63,472 bases of DNA from Flavobacteriaceae bacterium (GTDB lineage: Bacteria > Bacteroidota > Bacteroidia > Flavobacteriales > Flavobacteriaceae), in assembly GCA_029248405.1 (NCBI GenBank), contig JAQWJJ010000018.1, positions 1 through 63,472 on the forward strand, given 5' to 3'. The number at the start of each line of letters is the position of its first letter. The stretch's first letter is position 1. The notes under the pieces are model-generated. The model made no database searches, was not told the origin of the DNA, and saw only the letters and a list, made by a program, of their open reading frames with translations. Below are positions 58,213 to 63,472 of this stretch, piece by piece. The position numbers and the translations under genes were made by a program.

Positions 58213-58251
58213 ATTCCCAAGAATATACTTTTATTTTTGGGAATAATTTTT
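58213..58251 (+). terminator. Intrinsic terminator of ssrA
   Basis: ATTCCCAA (58213-58220) pairs with TTGGGAAT (58237-58244), followed by AATTTTTAT. It lies 8 bp after the tmRNA 3' end. Confidence 0.7.
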
Positions 58252-58277
58252 ATCTAAAACGTCCAACTAAACGCATT

Positions 58278-58451
58278 ATGAAGGAAAATAAAAATATGAT
58301 TACCGGAGTTTCATTAGGGGTACTCTTTGGCACGGTATTGGGCGCTATCTTGGATAACATTGGCTAGTGGCTCAGCATTGGCATCGCTATTGGTACCGGA
58401 GTAAGCACTGCCTTTTATGAAAAAACAAACAACGACAGTAAGGACTGTTGA
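58278..58451 (+). pseudogene. Small glycine-zipper membrane protein gene interrupted by an in-frame TAG
   Basis: From the ATG at 58278 the frame reads MITGVSLGVLFGTVLGAILDNIG after six leading residues, then TAG at 58365-58367, then WLSIGIAIGTGVSTAFYEKTNN to a TGA at 58449-58451. Across the stop the sequence matches a known pattern of small bacterial membrane proteins (DNIGxWLSxGxAIGxG), where x after DNIG is usually leucine; one T-to-A change in TTG would give TAG. The whole would be 57 codons with two glycine-zipper helices. It is either a recent pseudogene, a truncated 29-residue peptide or a sequencing error. Confidence 0.65.
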
Positions 58452-58472
58452 CGGATGCCGATACTGCGTTGA

Positions 58473-58787
58473 TCAACCTTCAATCACGTCACCCGTCCAT
58501 TCCATAATACCACCAAGCAAGTTAAAGGTGTTTGGTATTCCTGTGGCATTCATGATCATACATGCCTGTGCACTTCTGCCACCAGACCGACAATACACAT
58601 AATAATTCTTATCTGGGTCAAGTCCTTTAATTTGCTCCATAAATTGGACGCTGTTTTGGATATTGCACTGAAGTGCATGGGGAATCTTACCTTCCTCGAC
58701 CTCGATATCAGTGCGCACATCAATGACAACACCATTGGCATCCTCAGCAACTAACTTTGCCCAATTGTCTTGTGATAAATCTGTCAT
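58473..58787 (-). CDS. Rhodanese-like sulfurtransferase domain protein
   Basis: 104 residues from the ATG at 58785-58787; 14 upstream codons are rejected because the promoter lies within them. A single rhodanese domain: VVIDVRTDIEVEEGKIPHALQ, then the active loop YCRSGGRSAQA with the catalytic cysteine, and FNLLGGIMEWTGDV. It transfers sulfane sulfur to an acceptor. Divergent from marR with 145 bp between the chosen starts. Confidence 0.9.
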   Translation of the reverse strand: MTDLSQDNWAKLVAEDANGVVIDVRTDIEVEEGKIPHALQCNIQNSVQFMEQIKGLDPDKNYYVYCRSGGRSAQACMIMNATGIPNTFNLLGGIMEWTGDVIEG

Positions 58788-58802
58788 AAATCTACTTTTA
58801 AT

Positions 58803-58831
58803 CAAAAGTAATAAAAACCTTTGGTGCACAA
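58803..58831 (-). promoter_or_regulatory. Promoter of the rhodanese gene
   Basis: On the minus strand TTG (58831-58829) and TACTTTTG (58810-58803) with an 18-bp spacer. The TTG lies within one copy of an 11-bp repeat, TGCACAACAAT at 58825-58835, whose second copy covers the marR start. Confidence 0.55.
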
Positions 58832-58934
58832 CAATACGATCAACATTATATCAATGAAAAGAAAATCAACACAAAGGTATTTTCTTAATGTTTTTGTATA
58901 CATTTGTACCTACAATAATTGTTTGCACAACAAT
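58825..58934. repeat. Paired 11-bp repeat TGCACAACAAT in the rhodanese-marR spacer
   Basis: Exact direct copies at 58825-58835 and 58924-58934. The first covers the -33 element of the rhodanese promoter, the second runs into the marR start codon. Possible operator half-sites for the MarR protein; not palindromic by themselves. Confidence 0.4.
58899..58906 (+). promoter_or_regulatory. -7 promoter box of marR
   Basis: TACATTTG, overlapping the palindrome TGTATACA at 58896-58903. It decides the marR start: transcripts begin near 58912, after the ATG at 58888. Confidence 0.5.
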
Positions 58935-59388
58935 GGATATTGAATCAAGCATTAAAAACACTGTTCCACTCTCGCCGCACGCAAAAGCCGTGATCAATGT
59001 CCTATACACCTCACGTCATATAGAGGAATGCAGTGCACTCATGTTCAAATCCTATGACTTAACGGCGCCTCAATTTAACGTCTTGCGCATATTAAGAGGG
59101 CAAAAAGGCCGTCCCGCTCAACTGAGCACAATTCAAGAAAGGATGATTGACAAGAACAGTAACACATCGCGACTGATCGACAAACTCGTCGCTAAAGATT
59201 GGGTCACACGGCGCATCTGTCGCGAAAATAGACGCAAAATAGAGATCTTCATTACCCAAAATGGATTAGACAAACTCACAGAGGTCGATCCACTAGTGGA
59301 ACAAACCAACACACAATTACTCAAGGATCTCACTTTGAAAGAAATGGAGCAGCTCAATATGCTCTTAGATAAATTAAGAACCAAATAA
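58933..59388 (+). CDS. MarR family transcriptional regulator
   Basis: 151 residues from the ATG at 58933; a further ATG at 58888 lies upstream of the likely transcript start. Winged helix-turn-helix: LTAPQFNVLRILRG, the recognition helix around DKNSNTSRLIDKLVAKDWV and the wing RRICRENRRKIEIFIT. MarR proteins usually repress neighbouring genes and respond to small ligands. yceI starts 25 bp downstream, so it is likely in the same operon. Confidence 0.9.
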   Translation: MDIESSIKNTVPLSPHAKAVINVLYTSRHIEECSALMFKSYDLTAPQFNVLRILRGQKGRPAQLSTIQERMIDKNSNTSRLIDKLVAKDWVTRRICRENRRKIEIFITQNGLDKLTEVDPLVEQTNTQLLKDLTLKEMEQLNMLLDKLRTK

Positions 59389-59413
59389 AATATTTAACTC
59401 AAAACTCAAAAAA

Positions 59414-59974
59414 ATGAAAAAAATCTTAACACTTACGCTATTATCTATTGTCTTGACATTTTCTAACGCCATCGGCCAAACCCAAAACAAAACCATTACC
59501 GACAGTTCGATCAGTTGGACTGGAAGCAAGGTAACGGGCAAACATTCTGGGATCATCAATCTCAAAGAAGGATTTCTTCAAATGAATGGCGAAGAATTAG
59601 TTGGCGGCTCTATCACTATCGACATGACTTCAATCATTGTTACAGATTTAGAGGGCGATTCTAAAGCGAGCTTAGAAGGCCACCTCAAGTCTGATGACTT
59701 CTTTGGTGTGGCCAATCACCCTACCGCAAATTTAGAAATCATCAGCGCGGAGCGCAACGGGAATAATTACGCTGTCACAGGCATCATCACAATTAAAGGT
59801 GTTGCTCAGCCAATTAATTTCACCCTCGGTGTTAAAAATCAATACGCTACAGCCACTCTGACGATCAATCGGACTCTATTTGGTATTCGTTATGGCTCTG
59901 GTAGTTTTTTCGACAATTTAGGCGATAAAGCCATCAGTGATGACTTCGAAATTAGAGCCAAATTGGTTCTTTAA
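59414..59974 (+). CDS. YceI family lipid-binding periplasmic protein
   Basis: 186 residues with a signal peptide (MKKILTLTLLSIVLTFSNAIGQ). The lipocalin-like YceI barrel is clear: SISWTGSKVTGKHSGIINLKEG, then DLEGDSKASLEGHLKSDDFF and GVAQPINFTLGV. Family members bind isoprenoid-type lipids such as ubiquinone precursors. It follows marR, a pairing seen in other Bacteroidota. Confidence 0.92.
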   Translation: MKKILTLTLLSIVLTFSNAIGQTQNKTITDSSISWTGSKVTGKHSGIINLKEGFLQMNGEELVGGSITIDMTSIIVTDLEGDSKASLEGHLKSDDFFGVANHPTANLEIISAERNGNNYAVTGIITIKGVAQPINFTLGVKNQYATATLTINRTLFGIRYGSGSFFDNLGDKAISDDFEIRAKLVL

Positions 59975-59996
59975 CAATAGTCATATTTATTGCTCT

Positions 59997-60023
59997 AAAG
60001 CCCTGTTATCAGGGCTTTTTTTA
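59997..60023 (+). terminator. Intrinsic terminator of marR-yceI
   Basis: AAGCCCTG / CAGGGCTT stem with a 4-nt loop and a run of T residues, 23 bp after the yceI stop. Confidence 0.85.
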
Positions 60024-60129
60024 TGACCTGAACCGAAGAAAATACCATACAAGAATTATCGGTTCAAATCAAGAACAACTTAAAGAAGATGACTAATTTT
60101 GTATTATACGCAAGCCAATCAAGAGCCTC

Positions 60130-60699
60130 ATGAAGCACATACTCATTGTAGACAATTACGATAGCTTTACCTACAACTTGGTCCACTATGTGGAGGGTGA
60201 GGATTGTCGGGTCACCGTGATCAGAAATGATCAGATCGAATTGTCAGCGCTCAACAAATTCGACAAAATAATTCTTTCACCTGGTCCTGGCTTGCCCCAA
60301 GATGCTGGCGCACTCATTAAGGTCATAGAGCATAGTCACATGAATATACCCCTCCTAGGGGTTTGCCTTGGCCATCAAGCCATTGCATTAGCCTTCGGCG
60401 CAGCACTCAAAAGGCTACCACAAGTCACCCACGGTGTTGGTATTGCTATGCGTGTTGTAGACCATCAAGAACCAATGTTTCGCAATATGCCTCAAGAAAT
60501 TGTGGTGGGACGCTACCACTCGTGGGTCGTAGACCCGCTCAGTATTTCACATGACTTGAAGATTACCGCTATGGGTATAGATGGCACTATCATGGCCCTG
60601 AGACACCAACACCATCCAGTCACAGGAATTCAATTTCATCCAGAAAGTCTCCTGTCACAGCACGGTAGATTAATGTTGCGCCAATGGCTCAATGACTGA
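60130..60699 (+). CDS. Anthranilate/aminodeoxychorismate synthase glutamine amidotransferase subunit
   Basis: 189 residues. Class I glutamine amidotransferase with catalytic C79 (LLGVCLGHQ), H170 and E172 (GIQFHPESLL). Starts ILIVDNYDSFTYNLVHYV, as in TrpG and PabA. It supplies ammonia to the synthase subunit for tryptophan or folate; neither partner gene is nearby, which slightly favours the PabA role. A TAATTTTG box at 60094-60101 may be its promoter. Confidence 0.9.
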   Translation: MKHILIVDNYDSFTYNLVHYVEGEDCRVTVIRNDQIELSALNKFDKIILSPGPGLPQDAGALIKVIEHSHMNIPLLGVCLGHQAIALAFGAALKRLPQVTHGVGIAMRVVDHQEPMFRNMPQEIVVGRYHSWVVDPLSISHDLKITAMGIDGTIMALRHQHHPVTGIQFHPESLLSQHGRLMLRQWLND

Positions 60700-60769
60700 C
60701 AACACCTCCTCTAAACTACCAGCACCAATAATATTCCGATATCCCATTCCATCCGTGAATTATGGGCAT

Positions 60770-60803
60770 AAAAAAAGGCCTGCTTCAAAGAAGCAGGCCT
60801 TTT
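60770..60803 (-). terminator. Intrinsic terminator of the T9SS protein gene (also usable by the plus-strand gene)
   Basis: A strong stem AAAAGGCCTGCTTC / GAAGCAGGCCTTTT, nearly symmetrical, with T runs on both strands. It separates the amidotransferase gene from the convergent T9SS gene. Confidence 0.88.
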
Positions 60804-60821
60804 CAACTTATCTAATCTTAC

Positions 60822-63472
60822 TTATTCTTTAACTAAACGCTTGATCGCTTGACCATTCTCAGCCTGCAGTTGTACCATGTACACGCCAGAGGCTAAGTGC
60901 GCTACGTTCACACTAGCTTCAGTACTCATATCACTCAAATCGATAGTCTGAATCAAACGACCGTTGATGTCGTAGATCGCAGCACGCTCTAATTGAATGT
61001 TTGTACTGTTGCCAATGTTCATCACATTGCGCGCTGGGTTAGGATAGATCGCAACACCATTATCTAATTGGTTGCTCGCAACACCTAACTGGCTCTCAAC
61101 GGTCAATTCAAAGCTACAAGTACCTACATTACCTTCGTCGTCTGTAGCAGATAACGTCACAGTGTAAACACCATCAGGCAATAATGTACCAGCAACTGGA
61201 TCTTGAGTAACCGCTCCTACAGGATCACTACAGTTGTCTGTAGCAGTGACATCAGCAGTGTAATCTGGAACTTCGTAGAACAAGTCTATAGTTCCTGGAT
61301 CGACAGTCATGTCTTCTGGACAGTTCTCAAGAACTGGTCCCATATCGTCAACAACAGTCATTACTGCTTGACATGAAGCAATATTGCCACTGTCATCACT
61401 AACAAATACAGTCACTGTAATAGAAGAACCAACATCAGCACAGGTTACATCAGTAACATCTACAGCAGTAATGGTGATTCCACAGGCATCAAAAGAAGCC
61501 GCAGCATCAATGAAATACTCAGGAAGTACTTCTGCCATTCCATTTTCGTCCAAGCTTACAGTAGCATCTTGACAAACCAAGATTGGGTCTGTAACATCAA
61601 GCACTTCTACTTGACTGATACAAGTCGATACATTACCACTTGAATCAGTTACTGTGACCAAAATGTCATTAAGACCTAGGTAAGAACAATCGAAGTCGAA
61701 GTTTTCAGATGGAATGAGTGCTGAGTAATCATAGTAGAAGCGTCCGTTAAAGACTCTAGGACTAAAAATATTACCCTCGAAAGGTACGTTAGTACCAGCA
61801 CCTCCAGTGAATGAAAGCTCAGCGTTTGCATAAGTTTCGTTGGTTCCATCCCCATTAGTGTAATCATGAGCATGATCGGCATCTAAAACTAAAGCCATCC
61901 CATAAGACGTTCCAGCGGTTAAATCGACTGGTGCATCTAGGGTTGCTAGAGAAGGAGTGCCCGCACCCTGACCTTCACCACTACCTGTAGCGATTAGGGT
62001 CCATGCACCTGCATTATTCTCGTTTCCGATGTGCGTGCCACCAGGAATGGCATAAACATCTACAGTAAATGCTCCTGTCTCACCAGTATGAAGGTCTAAA
62101 GACGTCAATGAAACATCGGCAATAGCAGTTACATCAAAGTAAACTGCTCCACCTGCTGCTCCACCATTACCACCAGCGAAAAGGGTCGTCAAATCGTTAG
62201 AACCAACTCCAGGGGCGTCTACAGTTACTGTGTAGTCACATCCTTCGACAACACCAGCAAGTAATGCGCTAGCATCATAATTAGCCAAACCTGTATTCGG
62301 GTCTAAGACCACTTGAACCACAGCACCTGGTGCATCATAAACAACTCTTACATTGTCTATACCTGATCCCCATGCCCAGCCTCCTTCATCGTCATAATTG
62401 AAACGAACTTGGAAGTTAGCATTAGCAAATGCTACCATATCAATATTAGCAGTTTCAATACCTGCTAAATCGGCTTCTTGACGAAGTACTTCTACCCAAG
62501 TAGTGCCATCAAAAACCTCAGCTGTCAAGACACCGTCACCAGCAAAATCTTGATGCGCGTAGTCGAAAGACAATGTTGCTGTAGTCGCTCCTGAAATATT
62601 ATATACTGGAGAAATCAATCTTACGACATTCACTTGGCCTCCACCAGCTAAATCATCATCAAAAATTGCTGCATTAGTGGGGAAATCCGCACCAACTGGC
62701 ATATCGCCACTTCCAAACGCCCAATCTGCATTACCCGCAAGTATTTCTGTAGTCCACCCTGAAGGAACAGTTGACCCTTCGAACTCTTCTAAGAAATCAC
62801 CAGAGGTTGGTTCTCCATCACACACGATTACGGGAGCAGTGGTATCTACAACTGTCACAAGGGTATTACAAGAAACACTATTACCAGCAGCATCAAATGC
62901 AGTGATTGACATCGGGATTTGTCCGATATCGGAACAGTCTACAAAATCATCTTGTGGTACTGCAGGAAGAATAAAGTCATAGTTGATCGCTCCATTCCAG
63001 AGACGTGGAGAAAAAGTGCCACTCGAAAATGGTGTGTTTTGACCTGCTCCTAATGCTAGACTCAAGTCATCATTAGCGAAATCTCCGTTTGATCCATTAC
63101 CCGTTGTATAACGGTGCGCATTAGCACCGTCTAAAACCAAGGCCATAGCATAAGTTGTGCCAGCTGTCAAAGCCACACCTGACGATAAGAACGCCTCTGA
63201 AGGGGTTCCAATAGGTTCAGCGACCCCACTAGCAGTCGCTAATAATGTCCAAGCTGCTGGGTCTGTCTCATTGCCTTGATACGTTCCGCCCACAATTGTA
63301 TATATACTTACGTCGAAAGCCTGACCGCCACCACCTTGAAGGTGGGTCAAAAGACCTGTCATCGAAATGTCATTGATTGCAGTTAAATTAAAGAAGACGT
63401 TACCTCCTGCTGCTCCGCCATTACCTCCGGCAAAAGTCGTTGGAAGTGAACGCGCCTCTGCAAATAAAGCAC
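60822..63472 (-). CDS. Large T9SS-exported protein with HYR domains (5' end outside window)
   Basis: Partial: at least 883 residues, open to the window edge on the 5' side (an internal ATG at 63362 is not the start). The C-terminus has a type A T9SS sorting domain: YPNPARNVMNI, then AAIYDINGRLIQTIDL and ASGVYMVQLQAENGQAIKRLVKE. Ahead of it come HYR-type modules (LVCQDATVSLDENGMAEVLP, ENCPEDMTVDPG, VTATDNCSDPVG) and a MAM/CUB-like segment (ILAGNADWAFGSGDMPVG). Two copies of a module of about 165 residues are present, each with a GGNGGAAGG start, a WTLxATxSG core and a FSPRxxNG close. Probably a cell-surface adhesin. Confidence 0.88.
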   Translation of the reverse strand, partial: ALFAEARSLPTTFAGGNGGAAGGNVFFNLTAINDISMTGLLTHLQGGGGQAFDVSIYTIVGGTYQGNETDPAAWTLLATASGVAEPIGTPSEAFLSSGVALTAGTTYAMALVLDGANAHRYTTGNGSNGDFANDDLSLALGAGQNTPFSSGTFSPRLWNGAINYDFILPAVPQDDFVDCSDIGQIPMSITAFDAAGNSVSCNTLVTVVDTTAPVIVCDGEPTSGDFLEEFEGSTVPSGWTTEILAGNADWAFGSGDMPVGADFPTNAAIFDDDLAGGGQVNVVRLISPVYNISGATTATLSFDYAHQDFAGDGVLTAEVFDGTTWVEVLRQEADLAGIETANIDMVAFANANFQVRFNYDDEGGWAWGSGIDNVRVVYDAPGAVVQVVLDPNTGLANYDASALLAGVVEGCDYTVTVDAPGVGSNDLTTLFAGGNGGAAGGAVYFDVTAIADVSLTSLDLHTGETGAFTVDVYAIPGGTHIGNENNAGAWTLIATGSGEGQGAGTPSLATLDAPVDLTAGTSYGMALVLDADHAHDYTNGDGTNETYANAELSFTGGAGTNVPFEGNIFSPRVFNGRFYYDYSALIPSENFDFDCSYLGLNDILVTVTDSSGNVSTCISQVEVLDVTDPILVCQDATVSLDENGMAEVLPEYFIDAAASFDACGITITAVDVTDVTCADVGSSITVTVFVSDDSGNIASCQAVMTVVDDMGPVLENCPEDMTVDPGTIDLFYEVPDYTADVTATDNCSDPVGAVTQDPVAGTLLPDGVYTVTLSATDDEGNVGTCSFELTVESQLGVASNQLDNGVAIYPNPARNVMNIGNSTNIQLERAAIYDINGRLIQTIDLSDMSTEASVNVAHLASGVYMVQLQAENGQAIKRLVKE

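Noticed and set aside
58161-58277. A frame starting inside the tmRNA and running into the small membrane-protein gene
   Set aside because: The first part is the tmRNA 3' end; the credible start is the ATG at 58278.

Overview
The window looks like a chromosomal segment of a Bacteroidota bacterium of roughly 44-45 % GC, most likely Flavobacteriales- or Saprospirales-like; I cannot place it more precisely. The evidence is the DUF3467 gene next to rpoC, the tRNA-Thr/Tyr/Gly/Thr-tuf-tRNA-Trp-secE-nusG-rplKAJL-rpoBC order, a type IX secretion (T9SS) C-terminal sorting domain, HYR-repeat secreted proteins, and -7 promoter boxes of the form TAnnTTTG ahead of many genes. I saw no rRNA, CRISPR array, IS element or prophage.

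Layout. 1-2458: the 5' part of a large secreted von Willebrand A protein and a small secreted protein, both minus. 2459-2903: a 445-bp spacer with a near-perfect palindrome and a consensus promoter for prfC. 4511-19923: the transcription/translation block on the minus strand (rpsU, xerC, hpf, four tRNAs, tuf, tRNA-Trp, secE, nusG, rplK, rplA, rplJ, rplL, rpoB, rpoC, DUF3467), with hairpins between rplL and rpoB and between rpoB and rpoC. 19997-32784: mixed metabolic and envelope genes (acyl-CoA dehydrogenase, helix-hairpin-helix protein, Na+:amino acid symporter, K+ channel plus PspC protein, PLP cysteine synthase, LolC/E-like permease, NamZ-type muramidase, YkgJ protein, methyltransferase, DUF2059 protein, lipoprotein zinc protease, amidohydrolase). 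32902-40423: an outer-membrane barrel and large TPR protein pair, a small lipoprotein, ftsE and a subtilase.

40491-53659 is a surface-polysaccharide locus. It has two coupled GT2 glycosyltransferases, an FdtA/QdtA-type sugar ketoisomerase, two divergent GT4-type transferases, and an eight-gene minus-strand operon whose reading frames overlap, abut or lie within 4 bp. In transcription order the operon holds a small membrane protein, a two-part methyltransferase, a membrane alkaline-phosphatase-fold protein, a FemAB/GNAT-like transferase, an FdtB/QdtB-type aminotransferase, two flippases and a left-handed beta-helix acyltransferase. Ketoisomerase plus aminotransferase plus acyltransferase implies a 3-acylamino-3,6-dideoxyhexose on a cell-surface glycan. 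The first three operon genes are the best candidate for a poorly described glycan-decoration module.

53726-60699: typA, divergent kdsA (KDO synthesis), a saccharopine-dehydrogenase-like enzyme, the tmRNA gene, a small membrane-protein gene broken by an in-frame amber codon, a rhodanese divergent from marR-yceI, and an anthranilate/aminodeoxychorismate synthase amidotransferase. 60822-63472: the 3' part of a large T9SS-exported protein with HYR domains and a duplicated module of about 165 residues; its 5' end is outside the window.
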